From the NCBI RefSeq assembly GCF_000482385.1, contig NZ_AXVD01000007.1, positions 186,001 through 250,000 on the forward strand: 64,000 nucleotides of DNA, given 5' to 3'. Both the position numbers and the translations under genes were made by a program. Shown here piece by piece: positions 52,275 through 61,625 of the stretch (position 1 is its first letter; every line of letters begins with the position of its first letter). The DNA is from Nocardia sp. CNY236 (GTDB taxonomy: Bacteria; Actinomycetota; Actinomycetes; Mycobacteriales; Mycobacteriaceae). Below the pieces are notes generated by a model. The model had not been told where the DNA came from. It was given only the letters and a program-made list of their open reading frames with translations, and made no database searches.

Positions 52275-52919
52275 ATGTTGGCTCATCCAGAGACAATCGC
52301 GTTTACGGGAGTCGCAGCCGGGCTGGTCGCCGCGCCGGGCGTGGACTTTGCCGCGGTGGTGCGCAATGCGGCGTTCAGCCGGCGAGACGGGGTGTACACC
52401 GGGATCGGTGTCGTCACCGGCCTACTCGTCCACACGATGGCCGCGGTGGTGGGAGTGGCGGCAGTTCTCGCTGCGCACGACTCGCTGTTCGTCGCGCTAC
52501 AGGTGGCCGGCGGCGCATACCTGGTGTATCTGGCTGTGAAGGCGTTCGGAGACCTCGCTCGGTCTCGGCAGGAGTCTGCGGCCGGGACCACGGCGGGTCT
52601 GGGATTGCCGGCTGCGGGAGCGTTGGCGAGCTATCGGCAAGGATTCCTGGTCAACGTCCTCAACCCGAAGGCGCCGGTACTGTTTTTGAGCCTGCTGCCC
52701 CAATTCATACCCGCCGGCGTCGACCCGGTGCGGCAGTCTGCCCTGCTGTCGGGGATCGTGATCGCCTGCGCCGCGGTCTGGTTTCCCAACCTCGCAGTGG
52801 TGGCCTACACCATCAGTAGCAAACTCGGCGCCGCCCGCGTTCAGCGGGTACTAGGTTTGGCCACAGCGGTGCTGTTTCTGGCTTTGGGTATCCGGATGCT
52901 GATGTCAACGTGGCTGTGA
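52275..52919 (+). CDS. LysE/RhtB-family exporter
   Basis: 214 residues, six helices. Conserved start AAPGVDFAAVVRNA (the family's PGP-type turn reads PGVD), middle GGAYLVYLAVKAF, and FLVNVLNPKAPVLFLSLLPQFI. Members export basic amino acids, homoserine or similar small molecules. No regulator adjoins it. Confidence 0.92.
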   Translation: MLAHPETIAFTGVAAGLVAAPGVDFAAVVRNAAFSRRDGVYTGIGVVTGLLVHTMAAVVGVAAVLAAHDSLFVALQVAGGAYLVYLAVKAFGDLARSRQESAAGTTAGLGLPAAGALASYRQGFLVNVLNPKAPVLFLSLLPQFIPAGVDPVRQSALLSGIVIACAAVWFPNLAVVAYTISSKLGAARVQRVLGLATAVLFLALGIRMLMSTWL

Positions 52920-52995
52920 GGTCCCCAGGACCGCCGCAGGCTTCGGTGTCTCAACCGCGACACGTCGCCGTTGGATTGGTCACGCCCCAAGCGGG

Positions 52996-53502
52996 TCACA
53001 ACAATCTTCGTTCGTAAACCGCCCGCGTCGCACCGGGACCTTTGACATCGGTGATCACCGAGACGGCGTCGATCGTCCGGTCACCGGGCAGATTTCTGAA
53101 TCCGAGCGTGGTCCACGCCTTCTGCGCGTTGTGGTTGTCAGGTGCGCAGGTCAGATAGAGACGCTGACACCCCCAGAGTCGGCCGCGCTCGGCGATGGTG
53201 TCGATCAGAGCGCGGGTGATTCCGCGCCGGCGGTGGCTCGGGTGGGTGACGACGTCCTGGAGGTAGATGTCCTCGGGGTGGTCCTGGCTACGAAATGCGA
53301 TCACCGCGCCCACGACCTGTCCCTCGACGACGGCCAGCGGGCACGTGGTGGAGAACAAGGTCGCATACAGCCAGTAGTCCGACCGAGTACGCGGCGCGAC
53401 ATAGGGAACGCCTGTGCCGACGAGGGCGATGACCTCGCCGATCCGAGGCACCGACAGCCACTCGATTGTCATGTCTCGTTCGTCGTCGGTAGTGACCATC
53501 AT
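52996..53502 (-). CDS. GNAT-family N-acetyltransferase
   Basis: 168 residues. Acetyl-CoA loop VTHPSHRRRGITRALI with the RRRGIT turn, then LYLTCAPDNHNAQKAWTTLGF. It transfers acetyl groups to an unknown small-molecule or protein amine. GGAGG lies just before the ATG pair 53502/53499. Converges with LysE. Confidence 0.88.
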   Translation of the reverse strand: MMVTTDDERDMTIEWLSVPRIGEVIALVGTGVPYVAPRTRSDYWLYATLFSTTCPLAVVEGQVVGAVIAFRSQDHPEDIYLQDVVTHPSHRRRGITRALIDTIAERGRLWGCQRLYLTCAPDNHNAQKAWTTLGFRNLPGDRTIDAVSVITDVKGPGATRAVYERRLL

Positions 53503-53613
53503 GCCTCCAGGATGCTACCGAGCTCGATGATATGGCGCGGGCATCTCGGCATGCCTGCGGAATCAGCGGCCTTGGATCGATGGATGAGCCATCGGCAACC
53601 GTGCGAGACTGAA

Positions 53614-54471
53614 CTACAACGACAGATACTGATCGATACTCAATTTCGTTCCCATGACCACGACAATGGCGAGAAGTGCATACCGAATGAATTTGGTCCC
53701 ATTGTTCAAAACCATGCGTGACCCGACGATCGAACCGAATATGTTCGCTACTGCCAGAACCAAACCCAATGCCCACAGGACGTTACCTTGTAGCGAGAAC
53801 ACGATCAGAGCACCGATATTCGTCGCAGTGTTCACCACTTTTGCAAGCGTAGCGCTGGACAAAAAGTCTCGGGCGAGTATCGCGGCAAGAGACATGATCA
53901 GAAACATCCCCGTGCCAGGGCCGAACAGCCCGTCATACAGGCCGATGACAGGGAATAGTGCGATGGCCATCGCGGTTCGAACCGTTCCTGGCCCCACACC
54001 TGCTGTATCGCCGGAACCGAACTCCGGCGCGCGCACTATGAATATCCCGACACCGATCATCAGCACGATCACCACAGGGCGCAGGAGGTCAGAATTCACC
54101 GCAGACGCCAGCAATGCCCCGCAGGACGCACCGAGGGCAGCCAAGGGGATCGCGACACCTCCGAGGCGCCAGTCGACACCATTTCTTCTGATATAGATGA
54201 AGGCAGCCGTGGCCGTCCCCCACAGTGCCGCTACCTTATTGGTCCCGAGTGCTTTTACCGGAGCAAGCCCTGGCAAAGTAATCAGCAAAATCGGAATGAG
54301 AACCAGCCCGCCGCCGCCGACCACCGCATCGATCCATCCGGCGACACTCGCCCCCGCGACCAGCGCGGCCATGAGTGGAAGATCTGGTAGATCGTGGGCG
54401 GCTGCCAGCACAATCGCCTGCACGCAGTTCTCCGTAAATAACTCTCGACTCACTCGAACCTGCCGGAGCAT
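53614..54471 (-). CDS. TSUP-family (TauE/SafE) permease
   Basis: 285 residues with eight helices in two repeats: GWIDAVVGGGGLVLIPILL and GLYDGLFGPGTGMFLIMSL, each with the G-G-G motif. The family moves sulfite, sulfoacetate or other C2/sulfur anions across the membrane. ATG 54471; a TTG at 54492 would add seven residues. No sulfur gene adjoins it, so the substrate is open. Confidence 0.92.
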   Translation of the reverse strand: MLRQVRVSRELFTENCVQAIVLAAAHDLPDLPLMAALVAGASVAGWIDAVVGGGGLVLIPILLITLPGLAPVKALGTNKVAALWGTATAAFIYIRRNGVDWRLGGVAIPLAALGASCGALLASAVNSDLLRPVVIVLMIGVGIFIVRAPEFGSGDTAGVGPGTVRTAMAIALFPVIGLYDGLFGPGTGMFLIMSLAAILARDFLSSATLAKVVNTATNIGALIVFSLQGNVLWALGLVLAVANIFGSIVGSRMVLNNGTKFIRYALLAIVVVMGTKLSIDQYLSL

Positions 54472-54609
54472 ACCCGAAGATATGGTCGGCAACGAAGAAA
54501 GCCGCCACCGCCGAGGCCGCCGGATCTACTTTCGCGCCAGTGCGTTCGAGGAGCAAGGTCATGATCTGGCCCCCTCTGGTCACCTCTACGTGAAAAACGT
54601 CGACGAGCT

Positions 54610-55248
54610 TCACGCCGGGTCGAGCCAGCCCGAACCACCGCACAAGTCCGAAGAACCCTCAACTCGAACTCGGCCTGGCAAAACGCGATCGAGGTGCGCG
54701 TCGATCACGGCGATGGCGTCCTCGAGCGAGCAGTTGGGGTCCCGCATGAGCAACGGCTGGCAGAGACCGACCAACGCGATCGAAGCGATGGCTTCGCGGC
54801 GAGGTTCGGCCACGCCCGCCAACCGGAAGACCTCTGTGAAAGCCCTGTACAGCTCGTCATCGGAACGGCGTGCGTTTTCCGCGAGTTCGACGGAGTGTAG
54901 CGCGGCTGTCTCGAAGACGATGAATACCGTCATGATGCGCCTCGAGGCTTCATCGGTGGGCAGGAGCGAAAGAAGGACCGCGCGGAGGATGTCGCGCGGA
55001 TCCTCCAAGTGTGCGGCGGCCGCATCGGCTCTAGCGCTCACCTCGGCGTCCGCGTGCTCATGCCCGGCCAGCAGCAAAGCCTCCTTCGTGGGGAAGTGGT
55101 ACTGGACGGCGCCGATAGAAACACCAGCGGCGGTGGCGACTGCGCGTACGCTGACCGCTTTCATGCCCCGCTCGGCGATGAGGTCGCACACGACCTCGGC
55201 CAGGCGGCTGCGGGTGGCCGCAGTGTGGTCTTCGCTCGACTTCACCAT
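54610..55248 (-). CDS. TetR-family regulator
   Basis: 212 residues. HTH SVRAVATAAGVSIGAVQYHFPTK at about 34-56 and a helical C-terminal domain. ATG 55248 lies inside a palindrome, so it likely represses itself and the divergent membrane-protein gene 26 bp away. A longer reading frame upstream is antisense to that gene. Confidence 0.9.
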   Translation of the reverse strand: MVKSSEDHTAATRSRLAEVVCDLIAERGMKAVSVRAVATAAGVSIGAVQYHFPTKEALLLAGHEHADAEVSARADAAAAHLEDPRDILRAVLLSLLPTDEASRRIMTVFIVFETAALHSVELAENARRSDDELYRAFTEVFRLAGVAEPRREAIASIALVGLCQPLLMRDPNCSLEDAIAVIDAHLDRVLPGRVRVEGSSDLCGGSGWLDPA

Positions 55249-55261
55249 ACGACTGTATGGT
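55244..55261. promoter_or_regulatory. TetR operator overlapping the regulator's own start
   Basis: ACCATACgactGTATGGT, a perfect 7+4+7 palindrome, between the TetR gene (start 55248) and the divergent membrane-protein gene (start 55274). Binding here would block both. Confidence 0.65.
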
Positions 55262-55273
55262 ACTGTGCCGTCC

Positions 55274-56674
55274 GTGGCGGGTGAACGTGGGGAGTTGGTG
55301 CGGACAACGCTGGTTGCGGGTTTGGCGCTGGCAGCCACTGGCCTCGCTGTGGCGTGGTCGGCAACCGAACCCCGACCATCATTCCCAGTCGGGGTCGTCA
55401 TCCTGCTCGCCGCCGCAGCAGTGGCGCTGTTCGCTGGACGACTTGCCGGCGGGCTGGCCGGACTGGCAGCTTCAGGGCTCGTATGTCTAAAGCTGTTAGG
55501 AAGTGGCGAAATCGGCCAGTTGAGCTTCACCGACGGCGCTGCCACAGGGACCGGGCGCTGGCTTCAAACGGTTGGCTTGCTCACCGCCGCAGTGTCCGGT
55601 GCGGCGATACTTGCCGGCTGCAGGTCTGCCGAAAAGGACAAAGAGCGAACGCGGAGTGATCGCCCTGCCAGGGTAGCTCAGATCGCCGGCCTGCTCGTGC
55701 TTTCAGCGATCGGAGCGGAACTGCTGGCCGCCTATGACGACAGCACGGGTCGGCCCGCCGAGCTGTTGTTCTCCGTTGTCTTCTTTGCCGGGCTTTACGG
55801 TGCTCCTGCATTGCTGATCCGTGAGACTGCGCGGCGTAACGAATGGGGCTGGCCGGCCATCATCGCGCTGGCCTTCGCTTGGGGCATTGCCCAGGCTGCG
55901 GTGATAGACCAGTCGTTGTTCAGCCTCGAATATCGGGACATCGAAAGCTGGAACGAGTCTCTGCAACTCACTTTTATCGAGCCACTCGGGTTCAGCGTCG
56001 TCAACGCCCTGAATTTCATTCCGGGGCATGTGATCTTCAGCTTCTGCGCCCCGATCGCGATCGCCGAGGCTTGGCGACCAAGGACGGCGCACAACCCGTG
56101 GCTGGGACTGCCCGGCACCGCTGTCACAGCAGGTGCATACAGCTTGACGGCAGTACTCGTTCTCAGGGATCCCGAATCCCATAGTGCCTCACTCGGTCAG
56201 CTGATGGGATCGTTGATCGGGGTGGCGCTCTGCGCCGGGGTTGCTGTCTGGTCAGGGCGCAGACATCGGTCCCGGCAACGTGAGCAGCGCGCCCCCGGCC
56301 TGCCCCTGACCATGACGGTTTCGTTCATCCTGCTGACAGCCGCTGTAACGGGGCCGCAGAACTGGTTGGGAGCGGCCATCACGACGACTGTGTTCGCGGT
56401 GGGCACGGCTGCGCTCGTCCACGTTTCCCGGAGTCCACATTGGAGCTTCAGCCACGCAGCCGCTGTGGCAACCGGAGCGCTACTGAGCCGTGGCGTCGTT
56501 GCCTTTCTCTACTATCCGCTGGTCGGTGAAACCTCCGCCGCGCGCAAGTACTCTCACAACGTGGTGATGCTGGCCATCGTCATTGTCGCCGCGTGGCTCG
56601 CCCTCGTCCGAGCCGGACCTGTAATCACGAAGGGCAAGACCGGTCGATTCGCCAATGACGAAGGGTCCGCCTGA
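55274..56674 (+). CDS. multi-spanning membrane protein
   Basis: About 466 residues from GTG 55274, with 10-12 predicted helices and few charged loops. Conserved-looking pieces are ETARRNEWGWPAIIALAFAWGIAQ, EPLGFSVVNALNFIPGH and ARKYSHN near the end. No transporter family is recognised. It is divergent from and probably controlled by the TetR gene. Confidence 0.82.
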   Translation: MAGERGELVRTTLVAGLALAATGLAVAWSATEPRPSFPVGVVILLAAAAVALFAGRLAGGLAGLAASGLVCLKLLGSGEIGQLSFTDGAATGTGRWLQTVGLLTAAVSGAAILAGCRSAEKDKERTRSDRPARVAQIAGLLVLSAIGAELLAAYDDSTGRPAELLFSVVFFAGLYGAPALLIRETARRNEWGWPAIIALAFAWGIAQAAVIDQSLFSLEYRDIESWNESLQLTFIEPLGFSVVNALNFIPGHVIFSFCAPIAIAEAWRPRTAHNPWLGLPGTAVTAGAYSLTAVLVLRDPESHSASLGQLMGSLIGVALCAGVAVWSGRRHRSRQREQRAPGLPLTMTVSFILLTAAVTGPQNWLGAAITTTVFAVGTAALVHVSRSPHWSFSHAAAVATGALLSRGVVAFLYYPLVGETSAARKYSHNVVMLAIVIVAAWLALVRAGPVITKGKTGRFANDEGSA

Positions 56675-56754
56675 CGCTCGCCCATCTGCAAGGATTCGAC
56701 AATCTCTCGTGTGACGTCGCGATGAGCTTCACCCTCCGGTGCAGTCTGCCCTAC

Positions 56755-57153
56755 ATGGGCAGACTCATCTACGGCTTCAATGTGTCGGTGGACGGATACA
56801 TCGTAGACGCACAAGGCCACATCTGGCGCGACATGCACAAGGTCGTGTTCTCGCACACCTTGGAGTCCGTCGACTGGAACTCCCGCCTGGAACGCGGCAA
56901 CCCAGTCGAGGTGGTAGCGAAGCTGAAAGCCGAAACCGGCGGCCGTCTGGAGGTAGCCGGCGCGACACTGGCCGCACCGATCGTGCAGGCCGGGCTGGTG
57001 GATGAGTACCGGATCGTGGTCGCGCCCAGCGCTGTGGGCGGTGGAACACCGTTCTTCCCGACACTGCCTTCGTGGATTTCGCTGCGACTGTTGGAGAACC
57101 GCACCTTCCCGGGCGGCATGGTCCTTCTGCGCTACGAGGCGAAACGCGGCTGA
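56755..57153 (+). CDS. DHFR/RibD-family protein with an internal deletion
   Basis: 132 residues (ATG 56755; ATG 56722 is possible). It starts like the YwjB/RibD C-terminal family (MGRLIYGFNVSVDGYIVDAQG) but jumps at once to HIWRDMHKVVFSHTLESVDW, and ends normally with VGGGTPFFP and RTFPGGMVLLRYEA. The NADPH-binding stretch usually found between (about 50 residues with the YGRRMYE-type motif) is gone, without loss of frame. Probably inactive. Confidence 0.75.
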   Translation: MGRLIYGFNVSVDGYIVDAQGHIWRDMHKVVFSHTLESVDWNSRLERGNPVEVVAKLKAETGGRLEVAGATLAAPIVQAGLVDEYRIVVAPSAVGGGTPFFPTLPSWISLRLLENRTFPGGMVLLRYEAKRG

Positions 57154-57592
57154 TCGAGCATGGACAACCGAGACCGACTCTTTGTGCTCACGCCAGGCCA
57201 TCGCGAACCGGTTGGCTTGCGCGATCCATAGTTCATGGAGCATACAATAATTGTCGTTGTCAATTCCACTAAAAGAAATCTGGGTTGATCTAGCCAGCAG
57301 ATCCGCCGCCGCCTCACCGAGTGTCGAACTTCGTTGTCGTCAGCACTACTTGCCGACCGCTGATGCGGAACAGGGATGAGCTGGGCCGGAAGCCGGGACA
57401 CTGGGTGTTCCGCTGGCGGATCGGCTACCGGAACACCAAGCCAGCACCGAACATCCAGCCGACCGGCAATGAGCCCATCCGATAGTCGGTTCTCAACTCA
57501 CCACGGCAGGCGTGTTGCGCAACCCCGCCGGCAGCGCCGCTACTTTGGGGCTGGGCCAGCTTCAGGGTTCCGGGACCGTCCTGTACCGATGC
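57154..57592. other. 439-bp region without a clear gene
   Basis: No recognisable gene. The stretch 57240-57290 is unusually AT-rich. A 40-codon frame at 57363-57485 (MRNRDELGRKPGHWVFRWR start) has plausible amino-acid use but no ribosome site or family. Confidence 0.4.
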
Positions 57593-58516
57593 TCAGCGCA
57601 GGCTGAGTGGGGTCTCGGATTCGACGCGGGTCAGTTTCTCCGGGTTGCGAACGAAGTAGAGGCCGGTGATGCGGCCACCCTCGAGCCGGACCGCCATGAT
57701 GCCGTCGATCTTGCCGTCGATCCGGAAGATCAGCGCCGGACTGCCGTTGACCATGGTGGGTTCGGTGGTGAACACGACATTGTGCTTGCGGATGCCGCCG
57801 AGCATGAAGCGAGTCACCTTGTCGGGACCGGTGATCGGCTGCGGCACGGCCTGCTTGATGCCACCTCCGTCGCCGATCAGGACGACCTCCGGGGCGAGTA
57901 CGTCGAGCAGACCCTGCGGATCTCCGGTTTGCAGCGCTCGCTGGAAAGACTCCAGCACGACGCGGATTTGACTCGCGGAGACCGACGCGCGGGGACGGCG
58001 GGCATCGACGTGCTGGCGGGCGCGGTGCGCGATCTGGCGCACGGCCGCCGGGGTCTTTTCAACCGCCGCAGCGATCTCGTCATAGCTGATATCGAAGACC
58101 TCACGCAGCACGAATACGGCCCGCTCGGTCGGTGACAGCGTCTCGAGCACGAGCATCAGCGCCATCGACACACTCTCCGCGAGTTCGACATCCTCGGCGA
58201 CATCCGGCGCGGTGACCAGCGGCTCGGGCAACCAGGAGCCGACGTAGGACTCCTTGCGGCGGTTCATCGTGCGCAACCGGTTGAGCGCTTGCCGAGTCGT
58301 GATTCGAACCAAATAGGCGCGTTCGTCGCTGACTTGTGCCAGGCCGACCCTGCTCCATCTCAGCCACGTCTCCTGCAGGACGTCTTCGGAGTCGGCTGCC
58401 GATCCGAGCATTTCGTAGGCGACGGTGAACAGCAGATTGCGATGGGCGAGGAATGCCTCGGTCGCTGGGTCAGTGGCGTGGTCGCCGACGGCCTTCACGC
58501 GGTGGTGCGTGTTCAC
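57593..58516 (-). CDS. sigJ: ECF sigma factor with SnoaL-like tail, SigJ type
   Basis: 307 residues. Sigma-70 region 2 (LLFTVAYEMLGSAADSEDVLQETWLRW), region 4 (LSPTERAVFVLREVFDISYDEIAAAVEKTPAAVRQIAHRAR, reading two turns of HTH), then a SnoaL/NTF2-like domain from about 190 to the end. SigJ-type (ECF41-like) factors are controlled by this fused domain rather than by a separate anti-sigma factor. In relatives the partner gene is often a DoxX or carboxymuconolactone-decarboxylase-like oxidoreductase; a DoxX gene lies divergently 477 bp away. Confidence 0.92.
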   Translation of the reverse strand: MNTHHRVKAVGDHATDPATEAFLAHRNLLFTVAYEMLGSAADSEDVLQETWLRWSRVGLAQVSDERAYLVRITTRQALNRLRTMNRRKESYVGSWLPEPLVTAPDVAEDVELAESVSMALMLVLETLSPTERAVFVLREVFDISYDEIAAAVEKTPAAVRQIAHRARQHVDARRPRASVSASQIRVVLESFQRALQTGDPQGLLDVLAPEVVLIGDGGGIKQAVPQPITGPDKVTRFMLGGIRKHNVVFTTEPTMVNGSPALIFRIDGKIDGIMAVRLEGGRITGLYFVRNPEKLTRVESETPLSLR

Positions 58517-58576
58517 TGCAATGTCCCCTTCGTTGGTAGCGGTGACTGCACGAATCTGGTCCAGGCTGCGCGTTCA

Positions 58577-58860
58577 GCGGGTGGGCAGCGTCTCGACACG
58601 GGCGGCTTCCGCGTCGATGACCGGCCGCACCCGCTGCGCCTCCTCGACTAGCATTCTGGCGGGATCTCGCACCTGGTGCCGCTCGGGTCAGGAGATGTGG
58701 GCGATCCGTCCCGCGGCGCGGGCATGGACAGTGGGCAGTTCGGACAGTGGCAGCCGTTCGGCCACGGCGATCTCCAGGTCTCCGATTCACATGCCGGTGC
58801 ATGTTCGGCCCGACTCCGCCGCAAGAGCGGCGCGTGCGGTGGCGCACGTCACTCTGACCT
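58577..58860 (-). pseudogene. gene remnants between sigJ and doxX
   Basis: Two short decayed pieces in the 477-bp space 58517-58993. At about 58688-58800 the frame IGDLEIAVAERLPLSELPTVHARAAG then stop resembles the end of a zinc-type alcohol dehydrogenase. At about 58577-58681 MLVEEAQRVRPVIDAEAARVE then stop resembles the N terminus of an acyl-CoA dehydrogenase or flavin hydroxylase. Neither has a start or the rest of its fold. Low confidence in the family names. Confidence 0.35.
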
Positions 58861-58993
58861 GTTGTCACACAACCAGGTCCGGCGGTGTCTGATGCCCGAC
58901 CGGTTACACCATCGGGAAAACCGACAGGGATGTCCACGACCGGCATCAGCCACACCCGGTCCTCCCGGACCGCTCAGAACCTTAAGGAAGCTC

Positions 58994-59386
58994 ATGAACC
59001 TCGCCCTCTGGATCGTTGCCGGGCTGCTTGCGGCCCTGTCCCTGTTCAGCGGCGCCACCAAGGCGTTCATGCCCAAGGACAAGCTGGACGAACTGGGCAG
59101 AAAGTCCGGTGGGGGATGGACCGAGCACGCCAGCGCCGGTTTCGTCAGAACCCTCGGCGGCCTCGAGATCCTGGCCGCGGCCGGTCTGATCCTGCCCGCC
59201 GTGCTCGACATCGCACCGGTGATGGTGCCGGTGACCGCCGTGTGCTGGATTCTGTTGATGATCGGCGCGATGATCACCCATGGCCGTTACGGCCAGTACA
59301 AATATGTCGCGCTGAACTTCGTCTACCTCGCTGCGGCCGTCTTCGTGGCCTTGGGCCGCTTCGGCCCCGAGTCGTTCACCGGCTGA
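58994..59386 (+). CDS. DoxX-family membrane protein
   Basis: 130 residues, four helices: LWIVAGLLAALSLFSGATKAF at the start, then GLEILAAAGLILPAVLDI and VYLAAAVFVALGRF. DoxX proteins are small quinone-linked or redox-stress membrane proteins. AAGGAAG lies 5 nt before the ATG. Possible partner or target of SigJ. Confidence 0.9.
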   Translation: MNLALWIVAGLLAALSLFSGATKAFMPKDKLDELGRKSGGGWTEHASAGFVRTLGGLEILAAAGLILPAVLDIAPVMVPVTAVCWILLMIGAMITHGRYGQYKYVALNFVYLAAAVFVALGRFGPESFTG

Positions 59387-59496
59387 TTCGGGTAAGCCGC
59401 CAGCGGGTCGGTTCGGCAGTGTCGACGCCAACCTGGACTCATTCTCCCAGGGAGAGCAGGGTATTCATGTTGAGTTCGACCTCGCCGTAAGGGTTG

Positions 59497-59507
59497 TTAT
59501 CTGGACA
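59497..59507 (+). repeat. left terminal inverted repeat
   Basis: TTATCTGGACA, followed inward by attttgtcgctg. Matches the right end exactly for 11 bp, then shares a TTT one base pair out. Confidence 0.7.
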
Positions 59508-59522
59508 ATTTTGTCGCTGACC

Positions 59523-61625
59523 TCAGATTTCGTCGGGTGATCCGCAGGGTTCGCCGAGTTCGGTCAGTAGCTGTCTGATACGACGGACGATCGCTTCGTG
59601 GCGTTCGATCTCGCGGGGCCAGTTGCGTTCGATGGCGTCCTGGATCAGCTGGCGTTCGCGGGCGAGGCGATCACGGAGCCGTGGGGCGTATTCGCTGGTA
59701 GTGAAGAACTTGGAACAGCGCAGGTAGAGGTCACATTCGCAGGGACCTTCGGCGGGTAGGCGCAGGCAGTGGCCGAGTTCAAGTTCGGTTTTGAAGAAGT
59801 TGCTCTTGAGCCAGTCCACGGTGTCCTGGCTGATTTCGTTGTTGAGCAGGGCCTCGGCGGCAGGTCCGGCGATGCGTCCGCCGTTGGCGATGACCCGTTC
59901 GTACTGCTCTTTGAGGACGGGATCGCTGATGTGGGAGTAGGTGACCGACATGGCGGCGCTGCGGTGGCCGAGGATAGCCATGATCGTTTGGATGCGTGCG
60001 CCGCCCTCGGCGAGCTGCGTGCCGACCGTGTGACGGAATCGGTGGGCGGTGACGGTGGACTTGCCGTCGGCGCCGACGAGTCCTGCTGCGCGGCAAGCTG
60101 TATCGAGTGGCTCGTCGAACAGGAACTTGCTGCTCAGCGGTTGGCCGCGGCGCAGGAACACCCAGCGCACGCGCCGTCCGGTCCACTTGTCGTGTCGCGC
60201 GGCGGCTGCGGACGCTCGGGTGTGATCGATCAACTCGCGCAGCGCGTCGGCGGCCTGGGGGTGCAGCGGGATCATGCGTTCGGTGTAGGTCTTGCCGACC
60301 GGGATCCGCAGTCGTGGATATCCGTCGGGGTAGGCATCGAGGCAATCGAGCGTGAGGCGTTTGATCTCACCCCGGCGGGCGCCGCTCCATCGCAGCAGCA
60401 GCAACGCGGTGCGCTGGTAGGGATCGTCCAGTTTCTCAACAGCTTCCATCAGCCGGTCGAGTTCGGCGCGGGGAATGAACCGGGGCAACGCGGTAGGCAG
60501 TTTGGGCAGGTCCGACGAGAGCAGCAGCGGTCGGCCAGGTGTGTCGGGCCAACCCCACTGGGCTGTCTCGCGGAAGAACTGTGCCAGCGGGCTGAGATAG
60601 GTGTAGCGGCTGCGCAGGCTCAGTGGTTGGTTGGTGCGCGGGTTGATGCGATCGTGCAGGTGGATCAGGTATTCCTCGATATGGTCACGGGTCAGCTGCT
60701 CGAGGCTGGTGATCTCGGGGTGGTCGGTGGCGAGCCAGCGGATGAGGTATCGGAACGAGTCCCGCGTGTGCCGGACGGATTCGGCGCGGTCTGTGCTCTG
60801 TAGCCGCAGTTGAAGCCATCGCGTGACGGTGGCCTCGATCGTTGGCGGGATGCCGGGCGGGAGTAGCTGGTCCTTCCACTTCTCCTGTCTCCGCAATCCG
60901 AAGATCGGCTTGTCGTGGACCTGACCGATGTTGAACAGAAGGACGTGGAGGGTGTAAAGCCTTGTGCCGCAATTTTTCTCGAACCGGGCAGGCAGCTCAT
61001 CTACTGGGGTCTTTCGTCGCCCGTTCGAGACGTGGGTGGCGCGGATGAACCCGGCTTCCGGGCGTGCGCAGTAGCGCCGCAACTCCTCACCGAACCTGCG
61101 GACTTCGTCGGTGGTGATCGTCGTGAAGTCCGGGTCGCCCCTCCAGAGGGTGAGGCGGGCCAGTGCCCAGGTCAGCGACGACCGCGCATGGTGTGCCGCG
61201 TAGCCCAACTGCGCCATTCGCTCAACCCAGGTGTCGAGCACGGTCAGGTCGATGCCGAGCCCGGCGGCGACCTTCGGGTTGAACATGCTGTCGAAGTTGC
61301 GGCTCAGCAGATAGTCGGCGTCCATCGGGAGGCCGTGCACGAGCGACAGGTAGACGAGGTAGGTGCCGGCTTCGTGGGAGGGGCCGAGCCGTTTACCGGT
61401 CTGCCACTGGTCACGATCGTGCAGATCCAGGCGGACCAGCAGCGGTTCGCAGAACCAACGATTCAGGTCCGGCCAGTGCCGGATGAATCGGTCATAGAAG
61501 TATCGCCGTGATTTCACCGATGACGGTGAATCGGCGAAAACCTCTCCCACCCAACGGAAATACTCGTCTCGCGCAGCGTGGTGCCGACCAGCCGTCGCCA
61601 GAGGCACCAGTGCGAGGGCGGTCAC
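59523..61625 (-). CDS. TnpB-like tyrosine recombinase
   Basis: 700 residues from GTG 61625. Catalytic Arg in SGARRGEIKRL, HRFRHTVGT with the second Arg, and LGHRSAAMSVTYSHISD with the nucleophile Tyr. The C-terminal tail CECDLYLRCSKF through the Arg-rich end has the Cys pattern of TnpB of Tn554-type elements. The N-terminal 250 residues are an extended core-binding region. The start overlaps the stop of the preceding recombinase by 4 nt (GTGA), so the two proteins are made together. Confidence 0.9.
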   Translation of the reverse strand: MTALALVPLATAGRHHAARDEYFRWVGEVFADSPSSVKSRRYFYDRFIRHWPDLNRWFCEPLLVRLDLHDRDQWQTGKRLGPSHEAGTYLVYLSLVHGLPMDADYLLSRNFDSMFNPKVAAGLGIDLTVLDTWVERMAQLGYAAHHARSSLTWALARLTLWRGDPDFTTITTDEVRRFGEELRRYCARPEAGFIRATHVSNGRRKTPVDELPARFEKNCGTRLYTLHVLLFNIGQVHDKPIFGLRRQEKWKDQLLPPGIPPTIEATVTRWLQLRLQSTDRAESVRHTRDSFRYLIRWLATDHPEITSLEQLTRDHIEEYLIHLHDRINPRTNQPLSLRSRYTYLSPLAQFFRETAQWGWPDTPGRPLLLSSDLPKLPTALPRFIPRAELDRLMEAVEKLDDPYQRTALLLLRWSGARRGEIKRLTLDCLDAYPDGYPRLRIPVGKTYTERMIPLHPQAADALRELIDHTRASAAAARHDKWTGRRVRWVFLRRGQPLSSKFLFDEPLDTACRAAGLVGADGKSTVTAHRFRHTVGTQLAEGGARIQTIMAILGHRSAAMSVTYSHISDPVLKEQYERVIANGGRIAGPAAEALLNNEISQDTVDWLKSNFFKTELELGHCLRLPAEGPCECDLYLRCSKFFTTSEYAPRLRDRLARERQLIQDAIERNWPREIERHEAIVRRIRQLLTELGEPCGSPDEI

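Noticed and set aside
59400..59440. Tn3-type 38-bp terminal repeat just outside the transposase stop
   Set aside because: A GGGTAAG-like stretch occurs near 59390, but no matching partner was found at the other side, so no transposon end could be supported.
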